Below the pieces are notes generated by a model. The model was not told where the DNA came from and did not search any database. It saw only the letters and a list, made by a program, of their open reading frames with translations. DNA of 64,000 bases from NCBI GenBank assembly GCA_947453965.1, contig CANGIQ010000002.1, positions 124,001-188,000 on the forward strand, given 5' to 3'. The DNA comes from Comamonadaceae bacterium. GTDB taxonomy: Bacteria > Pseudomonadota > Gammaproteobacteria > Burkholderiales > Burkholderiaceae_C. The position numbers and the translations under genes are program-made. Below, piece after piece: positions 9,730-20,374 of this stretch. Every line of letters begins with the position of its first letter. The first letter of the stretch is position 1.

Positions 9730-10785
9730 ATGACATCCAGTTCCTTTTCTTTTGCCCAGGCCGTGGTGACATGGCAAAAAAAGCACGGTCGGCATGACCT
9801 GCCGTGGCAAAACACCCAAGATCCCTACGCCGTGTGGTTGTCTGAAATCATGTTGCAGCAAACCCAAGTGGCCACGGTGCGTGAGTACTACGCGCGCTTT
9901 ATGCAACGCTTTCCAACGGTGGCCGATTTGGCGGCTGCGCACCAAGACGAAGTCTTGGGCTTGTGGAGCGGCTTGGGCTATTACAGCCGTGCGCGCAATA
10001 TGCATCGCGCGGCCCAAGACGTGGTGAGCTTGCATAGGGGTGTTTTTCCACGCAGCGCCGAAGTGTTGCAAACCTTGCCCGGGATTGGGCGATCGACCGC
10101 CGCTGCGGTGGCGTCTTTGTGTTTTGGTGAACCCATTGCTATCTTGGATGGCAATGTCAAACGCGTGCTGACGCGTTTTTTGGGGTTCAAGGACGATTTG
10201 GCCTCGTCGCGTCACGAGCGTGCCTTGTGGGACATGGCGCAAACCATGTTGCCTCAGCGTGATGTGGCGCGTGCCATGCCGCGCTACACCCAAGGTGTGA
10301 TGGACCTGGGCGCCACCGTTTGCACGCCCAAGCAGCCGCAATGCCTGCAATGTCCGTTACGTGTGGCGTGTGTTGCTGCCTCAGAGGGAACGCCTGAGCG
10401 TTACCCCGTCAAAACGCGCAAACTCAAACGCAGCGCAGAGCAACTGTGGTTGCTGCAAGCTCAAACATCGACCGGCCAGGTGTGCTTGATGCAAAGGCCT
10501 CAAAGCGGTGTTTGGGCGGGTTTGTATTGCTTGCCTGTGTTTGATGGCTTGGCTGAGTTACAAAGTGCCGTGCCCGCCAAATACCGTGATCGCCTGCAAG
10601 AAGGGGCGGTCTTCAAACATGTGCTGACCCACAAAGATTTGTACTTGCATCCCGTACGCATCGTCTTGCCGGCCACGGTGCGCATCGCCCAGGGGCAGTG
10701 GGTGGATGCCAATGCTTGGGGCGCATTGGGCTTGCCCGCTCCGATTCGAAAGTTGCTCACAGCGCATTCAGGCAACGCGCAGTGA
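9730..10785 (+). CDS. mutY: Adenine DNA glycosylase
   Basis: MutY removes adenine mispaired with 8-oxoguanine, complementing MutM. The 351-aa product shows the catalytic Glu in SEIMLQQTQV, the helix-hairpin-helix LPGIGRSTAAAV, the catalytic Asp in ILDGNVKRVLTR, the [4Fe-4S] set C(x6)C(x2)C(x5)C in VCTPKQPQCLQCPLRVAC, and a C-terminal NUDIX-like 8-oxoG recognition domain. The frame opens at 9550, but the ATG at 9730 just after mutM gives the family N-terminus. It converges on rapZ with a 3-bp gap. Confidence 0.97.
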   Translation: MTSSSFSFAQAVVTWQKKHGRHDLPWQNTQDPYAVWLSEIMLQQTQVATVREYYARFMQRFPTVADLAAAHQDEVLGLWSGLGYYSRARNMHRAAQDVVSLHRGVFPRSAEVLQTLPGIGRSTAAAVASLCFGEPIAILDGNVKRVLTRFLGFKDDLASSRHERALWDMAQTMLPQRDVARAMPRYTQGVMDLGATVCTPKQPQCLQCPLRVACVAASEGTPERYPVKTRKLKRSAEQLWLLQAQTSTGQVCLMQRPQSGVWAGLYCLPVFDGLAELQSAVPAKYRDRLQEGAVFKHVLTHKDLYLHPVRIVLPATVRIAQGQWVDANAWGALGLPAPIRKLLTAHSGNAQ

Positions 10786-10788
10786 AGC

Positions 10789-11670
10789 TCAGGTGGGGCT
10801 GATGTCTAGCTCTCGGTGGCGCTTGAGCGTGACCCATTCTTTGGCAAAGCGTTCGCTGAGCTTTTCCACCAAATAGACCGATCGGTGTTGCCCCCCGGTG
10901 CAACCAATCGCCACAGTCACATAGCTGCGGTGGTCCTGGTTAAGGTCGGGCAGCCAAGAGTTCAAGAAATCAGCGATTTGATCCGCCATTTTTTCCACCG
11001 GCGCATGCGTGGCCAACCACTCAGCCACCGGAGCATCGCGTCCGGTCAGTGGGCGCAGAGCCGCTTCGTAATGCGGGTTGGGCAACATGCGCACATCGAA
11101 CACGTAATCGGCATGCACGGGGATGCCGCGTTTAAAGGCGAATGATTCAAACATCAGCGTGAGTTGCGTGGCGGGCGCCGAGATCAGCGACTTGATGTAA
11201 CCCTGCAGCTTGGTGTTGCGCAGCAAGCTGGTGTCGATGATGTGCGATTCTTCGCGCAGCTCTGACAGCAGCTCACGTTCGAGCTCAATGGCTTCGACCA
11301 AGTCGCGTTGTTGATCACGCGTCACATCCGCATCGTCTTGCCGTGACAAAGGGTGTCTGCGGCGTGTTTCAGAAAAACGATGGACCAAAATTTCGGTGGT
11401 GGCATCTAAAAACAACAAGCGAATGTTGACGTCCAAGGCGCGCAAATGTGCCAACTGTGCAGGCACCAAGGGCAGGGAGCTGGCGCTGCGCACATCCATG
11501 GCAATGGCGATTTTGGTGGCGCGGTGTTGCTGCTCCAGTTGCACAAACGGCAGCAAGAGTTCGGGCGGCAGGTTGTCCACGCAGTAGTAGCCTGCGTCTT
11601 CCAAGGCGTTCAAGGCGACCGACTTGCCAGAGCCGGACATGCCGGTGATGAGGACCAACTCTTGATTCAT
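10789..11670 (-). CDS. rapZ: RNase adapter protein RapZ
   Basis: RapZ-family proteins are P-loop nucleotide-binding proteins; in enterobacteria RapZ guides RNase E to the GlmZ sRNA and so controls amino-sugar synthesis. The 293-aa product has Walker A GMSGSGKS, the family segment [12 protein letters not shown], the Walker-B region IRLLFLDA, and the C-terminal [14 protein letters not shown]. It sits 3 nt after recN on the same strand. The regulatory target in this organism is unknown. Confidence 0.93.
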   Translation of the reverse strand: MNQELVLITGMSGSGKSVALNALEDAGYYCVDNLPPELLLPFVQLEQQHRATKIAIAMDVRSASSLPLVPAQLAHLRALDVNIRLLFLDATTEILVHRFSETRRRHPLSRQDDADVTRDQQRDLVEAIELERELLSELREESHIIDTSLLRNTKLQGYIKSLISAPATQLTLMFESFAFKRGIPVHADYVFDVRMLPNPHYEAALRPLTGRDAPVAEWLATHAPVEKMADQIADFLNSWLPDLNQDHRSYVTVAIGCTGGQHRSVYLVEKLSERFAKEWVTLKRHRELDISPT

Positions 11671-11673
11671 GAC

Positions 11674-13344
11674 TTAAGCTTTTCGAGCATGTGTGTGGGC
11701 GAGCATTTCACGCGCATGGGCCAGGGTGGTGTCAGACACTTTTTCGCCGCCCAGCATGCGTGCAATTTCATTCACACGTTGATCGGCACCAAGTGCGGTG
11801 ACTTGACTGGCGGTGCCCTGCGCGTCGCTGTGCTTAGACACCACCAAGTGGTGATCGGCGCAAGCTGCCACTTGCGGCAAGTGGGTGACGGCCATGACTT
11901 GACGGTCTTTCCCCAGTTGCTTCATCAAACGGCCCACGGTTTCGGCCACAGCGCCACCAACACCGGAATCAACCTCGTCAAAAATCAAAGTTTGCGCACT
12001 GCCCAATTCGCTGGTGGTCACGGCGATGGCCAAGGCAATGCGCGAGAGCTCACCACCTGAGGCCACTTTGCCTACCGGGCGCGGTGTGCTGCCGGGGTGG
12101 CCTGCGACCAAGAAGGTGATGCTCTCCAAACCGCTGGCTGTGGGATGCTCGGTTTTGTCCAGTTGCACCTCAAAACGCCCGCCTTGCATGCCCAAGCCTT
12201 GCATGGCTTGGGTGATGGCGCTGGCCAGTTTGGGCGCGGCTTTGGTGCGCGCTTGTGAAATCTGACGCGCTTGAGTTTGGTACACCGCCGCGGCTTTGGA
12301 CTCTGCCGCTTCCAGCGCAGCCAAATCGCTGGCTGCATCAAGTTCGGACAGGCGTGCTTGCCACTGTGCATACAAAGCGGGCAACTCTTGCGGCGTGCGT
12401 TTGAAGCGGCGCGCCAAGGACATCCACAAGGACATGCGGTCGTCCAAGGCTTGCAGTCGCTCGGGGTCGAGTTCGGTATGGCTCAAATACGTGTGCAGCG
12501 AATGCGCCACATCGCTGGCTTGGGCGATGCTTGACGCCAGCACATCGAGCCAGTTGGCAAACTCAGGCGCCACGGCGGCCTGCTCTTGTAGCGCGTTTTC
12601 TGCTTGCGAGAGTTGGCGCAAAGCGCCGTGTTCTTCGTCTTCTAAGGCCGCAATGGCGCTGTGCGCTGCGTCCATCAGGGCTTGCGCGTTCGACAGTCGT
12701 GTGTGTTGGCTGTTGAGCTCGTCCCATTCATCGGCAGCCGGGCTGAGTTTTTCCACTTCAGCCATTTGCCACAACAAGCGCTCGCGCTCTTCTTGCCAGG
12801 TGTTCTGCGCGTGGCGTGCGTCTTGCAGGGCTTGGCCGGCATGGCGCCATTCTGTCCAGGCGTGGGTGAGTGCTTGCAGGTTCACCCCTGCATAGGCGTC
12901 GAGCAAGCCACGCACGGCGTCAGGCCGGGTCAGGCTTTGCCAAGCATGTTGGCCGTGGATGTCGAGCACACGGTCACCCAAGGCACGCAGCTGGGTGGCG
13001 GTAGCGGGGCTGCCGTTGATCCATGCTCGGCTTTTGCCTTGAGCGTCGAGTGTGCGTTTGAGCAGCAGGCTGTCTTGTTCGTCGATGCTTTCGAAACCTT
13101 CTGCTTCCAGCCAAGTTTTGATATCGGCAGTGTTGTCAAACTCCGCACAAATTTCTGCGCGGCTTGCGCCTTCGCGCACCACGCTGGTGTCTGCGCGAGC
13201 ACCAAGCACCAGCTGCAAGGCATCAATCAAAATCGATTTACCTGCCCCCGTTTCACCGGTCAACGCTGTGAAGCCGCTGGACAAGTCAAGGTCTAACGCA
13301 CGCACGATCACGAAGTCGCGCAAGACAATATGCCGCAAACTCAT
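11674..13344 (-). CDS. recN: DNA repair protein RecN
   Basis: RecN is an SMC-like ATPase acting on double-strand breaks. The 556-aa product has the N-terminal Walker A region [16 protein letters not shown], two long coiled-coil arms (about 150-380), the ABC signature [13 protein letters not shown] and Walker [13 protein letters not shown]. Its ATG overlaps the nadK stop as ATGA, so the two are translationally coupled. A LexA box was not identified. Confidence 0.96.
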   Translation of the reverse strand: MSLRHIVLRDFVIVRALDLDLSSGFTALTGETGAGKSILIDALQLVLGARADTSVVREGASRAEICAEFDNTADIKTWLEAEGFESIDEQDSLLLKRTLDAQGKSRAWINGSPATATQLRALGDRVLDIHGQHAWQSLTRPDAVRGLLDAYAGVNLQALTHAWTEWRHAGQALQDARHAQNTWQEERERLLWQMAEVEKLSPAADEWDELNSQHTRLSNAQALMDAAHSAIAALEDEEHGALRQLSQAENALQEQAAVAPEFANWLDVLASSIAQASDVAHSLHTYLSHTELDPERLQALDDRMSLWMSLARRFKRTPQELPALYAQWQARLSELDAASDLAALEAAESKAAAVYQTQARQISQARTKAAPKLASAITQAMQGLGMQGGRFEVQLDKTEHPTASGLESITFLVAGHPGSTPRPVGKVASGGELSRIALAIAVTTSELGSAQTLIFDEVDSGVGGAVAETVGRLMKQLGKDRQVMAVTHLPQVAACADHHLVVSKHSDAQGTASQVTALGADQRVNEIARMLGGEKVSDTTLAHAREMLAHTHARKA

Positions 13345-14237
13345 GCCACACCCTCGTTCCAGTGCAGTTTTTCGCGCAGGGTGTCAAAGTAGCTCCAGCC
13401 ACGTGGGTGCAAAAAGCGCGCGGCATGTTGAGACCGTTTGACCGTGATGCGGTCGCCCAGCAGCAGCGAGGCCAGCGACTGCATGTCAAAGTTGGCACTG
13501 GCGTCGCGGCCTGCCACCAAATCAATGGCGATCTCGCCGGTGTCGGCCAACACAATTGGGCGGTTTGACAGGGTATGCGGCGCAATCGGTGCCATCACCC
13601 ATGCGGGCAGCGAGGGGTGCAGCAAAGGCCCGCCCGCTGACAGCGAGTAGGCGGTTGAGCCTGTGGGGGTGGCAATGATCAAGCCGTCGGCCCGTTGGTT
13701 GGCCACAAAGTGGCCGTCCACCTCGACGCGCATTTCGACCATGCCCGATGTGGCACCCCGGTTCACCACCACGTCGTTCAACGCCAGTGCATCAAACACA
13801 CAGTGGCCGTCGCGCCATACCTTGGCATGCATCAAGGCGCGTTTGTCTTCTTCGTATTCGCCGCGCAGCATGGGCCTGAGGGTTTCGCTGAAGGCGTTGA
13901 GCCGAATGTCTGTGATGAAGCCCAACCGTCCCTGGTTGACTCCCACCAACGGCACGTTGTAGGCCGCCAACTGACGGGCATAACCCAGCATGGTGCCGTC
14001 ACCGCCGACCACCAGCGCCAAGTCGCAGGATTGGCCAATGCCTTGCACATCCATCACCGGATAGCCCTGCAGTCCGCTGTTGGCGGCAGTTTCATGCTCC
14101 AACACCACCTCACAGCCTTGCGTGTGCAAAAACTGTGCGATGCTTTCCAGCACCAACCGTGAGGAGGGTTTGGAACTGCCGGGTTGGGGCAGGTGGTACT
14201 TTCCGAGCAATGCGATGTGACGAAACTTGGATTTCAT
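13341..14237 (-). CDS. nadK: NAD kinase
   Basis: NadK phosphorylates NAD to NADP. The 298-aa product has the catalytic GGDGTML motif (about residue 80), [12 protein letters not shown] and the substrate-binding [15 protein letters not shown]. It is the first gene of nadK-recN-rapZ and is divergent from hrcA across 33 bp, which must hold both promoters; nadK next to hrcA is common in betaproteobacteria. Confidence 0.96.
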   Translation of the reverse strand: MKSKFRHIALLGKYHLPQPGSSKPSSRLVLESIAQFLHTQGCEVVLEHETAANSGLQGYPVMDVQGIGQSCDLALVVGGDGTMLGYARQLAAYNVPLVGVNQGRLGFITDIRLNAFSETLRPMLRGEYEEDKRALMHAKVWRDGHCVFDALALNDVVVNRGATSGMVEMRVEVDGHFVANQRADGLIIATPTGSTAYSLSAGGPLLHPSLPAWVMAPIAPHTLSNRPIVLADTGEIAIDLVAGRDASANFDMQSLASLLLGDRITVKRSQHAARFLHPRGWSYFDTLREKLHWNEGVA

Positions 14238-14270
14238 GGCTAAATTACATCACTAAAATTCAACAACAGA

Positions 14271-15278
14271 ATGACCATGCTAGACGATCGCGCCAAGTTG
14301 TTGCTGAAAGCGCTGGTAGAGCGCTACATTGCCGACGGGCAACCCGTCGGTTCTCGCACGCTTTCTCGCGCCACAGGCATCGAGTTGTCGCCCGCCACGA
14401 TCCGCAACGTCATGTCCGACCTGGAGGTCATGGGCTTGATCGCCAGCCCACACACCTCCGCCGGGCGCATCCCTACCGCGCGTGGTTACCGTTTGTTTGT
14501 CGACACCATGCTGACTGCTGAGCGTGGTCCGCTCAATGCGCCCAGCTTGGCCCCGGATCAGCCCCAAAAAGTCATCGCCAATGCCGCGCACTTGTTGTCG
14601 GATTTGTCGCATTTTGTGGGCGTTGTGATTGCCCCGCGCCGTACCTCGGTGTTTCGGCACATTGAATTTTTGCGACTGTCCGAGCGGCGCTTCTTGGTGA
14701 TCATTGTGTCGCCAGAGGGCGATGTGCAAAACAGGGTGCTGTTCACTGAAACCGACTACACCCAATCTCAGCTGATTGAGGCTTCGAACTACCTGAACCA
14801 CCATTTCGCAGGCATGGCAATTGAGCAAGTGCGCGAGAAGCTGCTGGCAGAGGTGGAGTCTTTGCGCAGCGAAATCGCGGTCTTGATGCAAACCGCGGTA
14901 CAGGTCAGCTCCGAGGCGTTGACCCAAGCGCAAGACGATGTGGTGATCAGCGGCGAACGCAATCTGCTGTCGGTGAGCGACTTCTCCAGCGACATGGGCA
15001 ACTTGCGCCGAGCCTTTGATTTGTTTGAACAAAAAGCCCAGCTGGTGCGCCTGCTTGACATATCTGCCCAGGCCGAAGGGGTGCGCATTTACATTGGCGG
15101 TGAGAGTCAAATCGTGCCGATGGAAGAGCTCTCGGTGGTCAGCGCGCCTTACGAGGTAGACGGTCAAGTGGTGGGCACCTTGGGGGTGATTGGTCCTACC
15201 CGCATGGCCTATGACCGGATGATTCAAATTGTGGACATCACGTCCAAGTTGGTGAGCAACGCGCTGAGCCACAAGTAA
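14271..15278 (+). CDS. hrcA: Heat-inducible transcription repressor HrcA
   Basis: HrcA represses groE/dnaK operons by binding CIRCE elements. The 335-aa product carries the N-terminal winged helix with [27 protein letters not shown] and [14 protein letters not shown], and the C-terminal [16 protein letters not shown] and [17 protein letters not shown] segments. ATG codons at 14271 and 14277 are both possible starts. No CIRCE element was seen in its own promoter region. Confidence 0.96.
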   Translation: MTMLDDRAKLLLKALVERYIADGQPVGSRTLSRATGIELSPATIRNVMSDLEVMGLIASPHTSAGRIPTARGYRLFVDTMLTAERGPLNAPSLAPDQPQKVIANAAHLLSDLSHFVGVVIAPRRTSVFRHIEFLRLSERRFLVIIVSPEGDVQNRVLFTETDYTQSQLIEASNYLNHHFAGMAIEQVREKLLAEVESLRSEIAVLMQTAVQVSSEALTQAQDDVVISGERNLLSVSDFSSDMGNLRRAFDLFEQKAQLVRLLDISAQAEGVRIYIGGESQIVPMEELSVVSAPYEVDGQVVGTLGVIGPTRMAYDRMIQIVDITSKLVSNALSHK

Positions 15279-15305
15279 GCGCTGCCCCTGCGGTACAGCG
15301 TCAGG

Positions 15306-16241
15306 CTAACTTTTGCGAACCCCAAACAAAATGCCGCTGGTCACCAGTGCCAGGCCCGCTATCAAGTTCAGGTGCATGGGTTCTCCCAAAACGGCAACAG
15401 CGCCTAAGGCTGAGAGCCCGGGGACGAGGGCGGTGATCATGGTCGAGCGCACTGGGCCGTAGTAGCGAATCATTAAGTTGAAGGTGATACCAGAAATCAC
15501 CACCGAGCCCACGCCTTGGTAAATCGCTTGAAACCACATTTCTGCCAAAGGGGCTGAGCTCAAGTGGCTTGGGATGAGTTCAAAACATACCAACGCACCA
15601 TACACAGGTAAAAACGTGACGCAAGAAAACGAAGTGATCGCCATGGTGGCGCGCACAGGGTCTAAACCAAAGCGGCGTACCAGCACGCTGTAAACCGACC
15701 AGCAAAATGCGGCCGACATAAATAGCAAATCACCTCTCCAAACTTCGCCACCTTCAAAGGCTTTGAGCAAGCTGGCGCCGCCTACCAGCAAGTCGCCCAA
15801 CACGATGCAGATGAGGCCAATGGCACGAGCTTTGGAGATGGGGTCGCGCAAGATCCAAAAAGCGAGCAAGGACGTCCACAAGGGCAAACTGCCGGGCATC
15901 AGCACCGAGGCATGGGCTGCGGGCGCAAAGAAAAAGCCGGAGTAAGCCAGCATGGCGTACAACAAACTGCCAAACAAACCCGCTAACGCGGTGATGCGTA
16001 AAGGTAAAGGGGACAAGCCCAACAGCGAACCCACCACCTCACCGCGTTGCCGTTGCGCGCGCATCAGCCACCAGCCCCAAGGCAGCAGCACACTGCCTGC
16101 GCCGAGGATGCGCAAGAACGCAATGTCGAGGGGTAGCAGATTATGCGAGGCAGAGGCCCGCGCAATGACAATGAAAGAGGTCCAGATCGTCACCGTGACC
16201 ACAGCAGCCGTGAGGCCAACAGCGCGAGGAGAAAGTTTCAT
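15306..16241 (-). CDS. DMT-superfamily transporter (EamA family)
   Basis: A 311-aa inner-membrane protein with about ten hydrophobic segments arranged as two repeated EamA halves (roughly 1-145 and 170-305). The last helix contains LITALVP-like and AVAVLGEPM sequences typical of the drug/metabolite transporter family. The substrate cannot be read from sequence. It lies 18 nt downstream of the PilZ gene on the same strand and may be co-transcribed, though a functional link is not evident. Confidence 0.85.
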   Translation of the reverse strand: MKLSPRAVGLTAAVVTVTIWTSFIVIARASASHNLLPLDIAFLRILGAGSVLLPWGWWLMRAQRQRGEVVGSLLGLSPLPLRITALAGLFGSLLYAMLAYSGFFFAPAAHASVLMPGSLPLWTSLLAFWILRDPISKARAIGLICIVLGDLLVGGASLLKAFEGGEVWRGDLLFMSAAFCWSVYSVLVRRFGLDPVRATMAITSFSCVTFLPVYGALVCFELIPSHLSSAPLAEMWFQAIYQGVGSVVISGITFNLMIRYYGPVRSTMITALVPGLSALGAVAVLGEPMHLNLIAGLALVTSGILFGVRKS

Positions 16242-16259
16242 GTGAATGGTGTATGAGGT

Positions 16260-16946
16260 TCAATCTGCGCGTTGTTTGAGCTCGTGTACGAAGAGTACGA
16301 CGCGGGCATCTGGCTCATGAAAGCGTATGCCATGTTGGTATTCAGGTTTTGTATGGGGCTGGTTGGCGCGATGCACCAATTCGACATTTTGAATGGTACC
16401 TGTCATGTCGACGCTTTCAGATTTGCCTGTGGATTGCAAATCAAAACGCAGCCTCATTTTCACTGAGCTATCCACATTTCCCAATTGATGCGGGCCCACC
16501 ACCGATGCACCGCCGCCGCTGATATCGTGCAAGTGAAAGTTGCCTAAGTTGTGCTCTGTCGAATCTGAATTCAGAATTTCTAATGGCAAATTGGTACGCA
16601 CCCGCAGATGCGAACGCATAGGCGTTTCAAAGATGTCCTCAGGGAAGCTCATCAACATGTAGTTGCGCGGATTGAGCAGCAGGGTATTGATGCGACTCTT
16701 GAATGTAAAAATCGACAAACCCGAAAACAAGCGCACTTCAACGTTCATACCTTCGCGCAGGTGCACGATCCAGCCATCTTCTTGTGGCACGCGCAACATC
16801 AAAAACTCAGCCTCTACCCAACCAATGACACTGGTGTACTGTTTGTGCGACCCGGCCCCTTCTAAAACGAGCTGCACGCGCTGACCCACTTGAAAGCGCA
16901 TGTCAGAAAATTTCGCTTTTTGGGGATGGGACTCAGAATTTGACAT
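16260..16946 (-). CDS. PilZ-domain cyclic-di-GMP receptor (YcgR-like)
   Basis: A 228-aa soluble protein with an N-terminal YcgR-like barrel (about 15-105) and a C-terminal PilZ domain (about 107-225). The c-di-GMP-binding residues are present: the RxxxR motif as R111-S-H-L-R115 and the [D/N]xSxxG motif as D141-I-S-G-G-G. YcgR-type proteins brake flagella or control exopolysaccharide secretion when c-di-GMP rises. Divergent from a diguanylate cyclase gene and near an EAL/glycosyltransferase operon, which suggests a local c-di-GMP circuit. Confidence 0.88.
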   Translation of the reverse strand: MSNSESHPQKAKFSDMRFQVGQRVQLVLEGAGSHKQYTSVIGWVEAEFLMLRVPQEDGWIVHLREGMNVEVRLFSGLSIFTFKSRINTLLLNPRNYMLMSFPEDIFETPMRSHLRVRTNLPLEILNSDSTEHNLGNFHLHDISGGGASVVGPHQLGNVDSSVKMRLRFDLQSTGKSESVDMTGTIQNVELVHRANQPHTKPEYQHGIRFHEPDARVVLFVHELKQRAD

Positions 16947-17009
16947 TTGTACTTGTGAGTTTTAATTGGCATTCTTATCATAAGGACTTACACGCCTGAT
17001 GAGTGATTT

Positions 17010-18146
17010 ATGAATTTTCGAATGTCTTTTTCTCCACTGCGCATTTTGAAGTGGGGCGTTTTTGGGTCAGTTCATTTTTCAGAACAAGAAGAGTACCTGG
17101 AGTTTCGTTACAAGTTTTTAATTGTGCTGATGCTTTCGGCTGCGTTTCTCACAGGCTTGTTCATCCTCGGCACGGTCAGTCAAATCAACCTGATTGGATG
17201 GGCGCATGGGCGGATGATGATCATATTTGTCTCCCTCACGTTCTTGCTGTGGCTGCTCTTGCGAGGTTCACCCGGTCGATTCAAAACAATTGGGTGGGCT
17301 TACGAGGTGTTGAGTTTGGTCGAGAGCGCCTCTGCACTGGTTTATGTGCCTGTGGATGAGCTGCGCATTCTGTGGTTTTACACAAACATACCTTGTGTGT
17401 TCATTCTTTTAGGGCAACGCTCGGGCTGGTTGGTGACGGGCTTGACGATGGTGGGTTTCCTAGTAGGCAATCAGCACTTAGACCATCCTTACTCATCCAA
17501 TGCAGTGGCCACAGGATTTTTGGCAATGGTGTACATGGGCGTGTCGTTTCACGCGTATGTTGACCGCTCCATGTCGTACTTCAAGCGCATGCGCAATTAC
17601 AACGAGCAGCTCCAAGATTTGGCCAGCCATGATCCGTTAACCCGTGTATTCAATGCCGGTGCTTATTACCGCGCGTGCGATCAGCAAATTTATGCCAACC
17701 AACGTAGCAACCAGCCTTCTGCTGTGTTGTTCATCGACTTGGACCACTTCAAGTCCATCAACGACACCTTTGGTCACGCCGTGGGTGATGATGTCTTGCG
17801 CGCTGTAGCTCAATCTCTTCAATCCAACGTGCGGCGCAGCGATATCCTGGGGCGCATTGGTGGCGAAGAGTTCTCTGTGTTTTTGCCTAACACCGACGTC
17901 AAAGGTGCTGAGCTATTGGCGGAGACTCTGCGTACGGCCATTGAGTCGATTCAGATCGAGGTGGATGGGGTGCGCTTGAAAATCACGGCCAGCATTGGTG
18001 TAGCGGGCAAACGTTTTGATCAACAGACCATGCAAGCCATTCAGCAGCATGCCGACCAAGCCATGTATGAGGCCAAGCGAGAGGGGCGCAACCGCGTCTC
18101 GACATTTGGTGCTGATGCGCCTGCCTGGTCTTTGTCAGCGACCTAA
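17010..18146 (+). CDS. Membrane-bound diguanylate cyclase (GGDEF)
   Basis: A 378-aa protein with about six transmembrane segments (roughly residues 35-180) and a C-terminal GGDEF domain (about 205-370). The active site is intact: FIDLDHFKSIND and GGEEF at 284-288. The inhibitory I-site RxxD is present as R275/D278, five residues before GGEEF, so product feedback inhibition is expected. It should make c-di-GMP from GTP. The N-terminal region resembles a 7TM-type sensor with no known ligand. Its 3' end overlaps by 12 nt the end of the convergent barrel gene. Confidence 0.93.
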   Translation: MNFRMSFSPLRILKWGVFGSVHFSEQEEYLEFRYKFLIVLMLSAAFLTGLFILGTVSQINLIGWAHGRMMIIFVSLTFLLWLLLRGSPGRFKTIGWAYEVLSLVESASALVYVPVDELRILWFYTNIPCVFILLGQRSGWLVTGLTMVGFLVGNQHLDHPYSSNAVATGFLAMVYMGVSFHAYVDRSMSYFKRMRNYNEQLQDLASHDPLTRVFNAGAYYRACDQQIYANQRSNQPSAVLFIDLDHFKSINDTFGHAVGDDVLRAVAQSLQSNVRRSDILGRIGGEEFSVFLPNTDVKGAELLAETLRTAIESIQIEVDGVRLKITASIGVAGKRFDQQTMQAIQQHADQAMYEAKREGRNRVSTFGADAPAWSLSAT

Positions 18147-19073
18147 AGCGTAGATCCATTGCATATCAAGATAGCGATAGACATAGCCTGGGCCATTCAA
18201 ACCCACGGTTTCGCTGCGACCTGCGCGTAATTTAAAAAATGAGTCTCCATGCGCTGGGCTGCTCAGTTGCAGCTCCATCAGACGAGCAGGCGTGCGCTCA
18301 TCGTTGTTGACTCTTTGATGACCTTCACCTACGCGTGCATACCACTGCCAGCCCGCAAAACGACGACGCCAGCCGACGATCCCCATCGATTCATCTAATC
18401 GATCTGGGTTGAAGTAATTGGCGTTGGTGACGGTTTCACCCAGCTGGTGCTTGTAGGCCCATTGCAGGGTGATGCCTTGATCTGGCAGTGCATCCCAAAC
18501 CACGCGTGCGCGCTGCTGCTGGCGGTCGTGGCCATCAGAGAAATGCGTTTGGGCCAACGAGCCCACCAAAGTGATGCGCGGATGTGCTTGGTAGTCCACA
18601 TTGCCGCCGACCAGGTCATAGTGAATGCCTTGCTGTAAAGCACCGATGGATTCCACCCAATCGCGACTGGCAAACATGCCCCAGTTGAGTTGTTTGTTGT
18701 AGGCTTGGTTGTAGCTCCAATCCCCAATCACGGTGGTTTTTTCTGGGCCCTGGTTCACACCTATTTTCAAACTCATGCCCATGCCTGTGAGGGCATCGAT
18801 GTCTTGCGTGGTGTAGTTCAGGCCGTGACCGCTGAGGGTATTTCCGTTTTGGCGGTAGTGTTGCTCTTGCCACTCGATGCCTTGCCATTTGAGACCCGAG
18901 GTGTAGCTGGGAAGTGCCGTTGCAAAAGCTTTGCGAATGTTCAAGCCATCGCTGTCGCTCGACTGACTCCATGCTGGAGACACGGCCCAGCGGTTATCTG
19001 CGGCATCTGCGCGACCAAGCCCGAGAAAAGCAAGGGTGGCCAAGACAGCCAGCTGTTTGTTGCGATAGCTCAT
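18135..19073 (-). CDS. Putative outer-membrane beta-barrel, exopolysaccharide export
   Basis: A 312-aa protein with a signal peptide (MSYRNKQLAVLA...GRADA) followed by alternating polar/aromatic strands (NYTTQDIDAL, WQWYARVGEGHQRV, FFKLRAGRSETVG) typical of a beta-barrel. It has no TPR region. Position after a processive glycosyltransferase with a 4-nt ATGA overlap suggests it is the outer-membrane exporter of the polymer, similar in concept to the C-terminal barrel of PgaA/BcsC. The start at 19073 is set by that overlap. It ends in GR rather than the usual aromatic residue. Confidence 0.65.
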   Translation of the reverse strand: MSYRNKQLAVLATLAFLGLGRADAADNRWAVSPAWSQSSDSDGLNIRKAFATALPSYTSGLKWQGIEWQEQHYRQNGNTLSGHGLNYTTQDIDALTGMGMSLKIGVNQGPEKTTVIGDWSYNQAYNKQLNWGMFASRDWVESIGALQQGIHYDLVGGNVDYQAHPRITLVGSLAQTHFSDGHDRQQQRARVVWDALPDQGITLQWAYKHQLGETVTNANYFNPDRLDESMGIVGWRRRFAGWQWYARVGEGHQRVNNDERTPARLMELQLSSPAHGDSFFKLRAGRSETVGLNGPGYVYRYLDMQWIYALGR

Positions 19074-20374
19074 TTGGTTCCCCATGTTTTGCGTAGGTTC
19101 AATACTTCGCTGACATAGCCCCACACACAAGCGGGCTGCAAGATGATGCTGTAGACCAAGGTGTAAGACAGCAGGCCTAGACGGTTACGACGTACTTGGA
19201 GACCCACTTCGTCAAACGTGGCTTTGCTTCGGGCGTACATGAGTGAATTCATTAAAAAACTAATAGGCAATAAGGCCAAAGTCATGGGCCCAACAATCCA
19301 AAAGTGACCAAACATTGCGAGCACCAAACCTGGAATGAAACCCAAACTGTAGGCCAGGTCCATGAATGGGAACAAGGTGTTCCACCAAATGTAGAAAACA
19401 GGTAACTTGCGCTGCCACAAAATGTCTGGAGTGGTCTTGAACGCCTCAATCAGGCCGCGAGACCAACGCTGGCGTTGGCGTATGAATTGGGTCAAATTGT
19501 CGGGGCAGCGGGTGAGGGCAATCGCATTTTCAGCATGACCGACACGATAGCCAGCGCGCAAAATTTTCCACGTCAGCACAATGTCTTCACCCACCGTGTG
19601 AGGCCAACCGCCCACCTCGATCAAGGTTTCACGGTCGTACAACGAGAACGCACCTTGCGCCACCAAGGTGCCTTGAAATAAAGACTGAATGCGTTTGATC
19701 GCCGCAATGCCCAGAAAATAATCCCATTCCTGCGCTTTGGTGAGCCAGTTTTGACGTGAATTGCGAATCAAAATTGCACCCGCTACGGCGCGTGTGCTGG
19801 GCGGGTCGGCCAAGCGGCGACCCACCAAATTTTGAATCCCATCTTTCCAAATCCAACAATCGGCATCGACCGTGATGACGAATGGACTGCTGCACTGTGC
19901 CAAGCCCTGGTTGAGCGCATTGGCTTTGCCACCGTTCTGATGCAAGTCCAGCAACCTGAGGTTGGAATATTCGGGCAGCAACCCACGCACGATGTCTGCT
20001 GTGTTGTCTATGGATCCATCGTTGATCACAGTGACCTGCAGCACACCAGGATAGGTTTGACGCATCAGGCTGCGCACGGTGTCTTCAATGGACGTGGCTT
20101 CGTTATACGCCGCCACCAACACGGTGACATCGGGATAATGATCATGCAATGGCACGCGTGGGCGTTTGTCCAAAGCCAACGCCACCATGATGAAAGCATT
20201 CATGAAGCCAGGAATGATGGCAATGAAGCCAATTAAAAAAGCGGCAATACCAGGTGTGGTGTGCTCGCTGAGTTGCGCAAACCAAGGCAGAGAGAGCCAA
20301 ATCGAAAGCAGCATCCAAACCGTGGATACGGCAAAAGTGATGATGAATTTCCAACGAATCGTGATGTAGGGCAT
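19070..20374 (-). CDS. Processive family-2 glycosyltransferase (PgaC/cellulose-synthase type)
   Basis: A 434-aa inner-membrane enzyme with two N-terminal TM helices (about 8-28 and 42-66), a cytosolic GT2 domain and three or four C-terminal helices (about 325-420). The processive-synthase motifs are all present: D119 in INDGS, D170-A-D172 followed by CW, the acceptor motif GED at 262-264, and QRQRW at 300-304. It should extend a beta-linked polysaccharide and extrude it. Sugar specificity is unknown; poly-N-acetylglucosamine-like or hyaluronan-like products are the nearest models. It directly follows the EAL gene. Confidence 0.9.
   Translation of the reverse strand: MPYITIRWKFIITFAVSTVWMLLSIWLSLPWFAQLSEHTTPGIAAFLIGFIAIIPGFMNAFIMVALALDKRPRVPLHDHYPDVTVLVAAYNEATSIEDTVRSLMRQTYPGVLQVTVINDGSIDNTADIVRGLLPEYSNLRLLDLHQNGGKANALNQGLAQCSSPFVITVDADCWIWKDGIQNLVGRRLADPPSTRAVAGAILIRNSRQNWLTKAQEWDYFLGIAAIKRIQSLFQGTLVAQGAFSLYDRETLIEVGGWPHTVGEDIVLTWKILRAGYRVGHAENAIALTRCPDNLTQFIRQRQRWSRGLIEAFKTTPDILWQRKLPVFYIWWNTLFPFMDLAYSLGFIPGLVLAMFGHFWIVGPMTLALLPISFLMNSLMYARSKATFDEVGLQVRRNRLGLLSYTLVYSIILQPACVWGYVSEVLNLRKTWGTK

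Noticed and set aside
9373-10350. 325-aa minus-strand open frame across mutM/mutY
   Set aside because: Antisense shadow of two well-marked repair genes; His/Arg/Gly-rich with no motif.
14280-15272. 330-aa minus-strand open frame over hrcA
   Set aside because: Full antisense overlap with hrcA, whose motifs are unambiguous.
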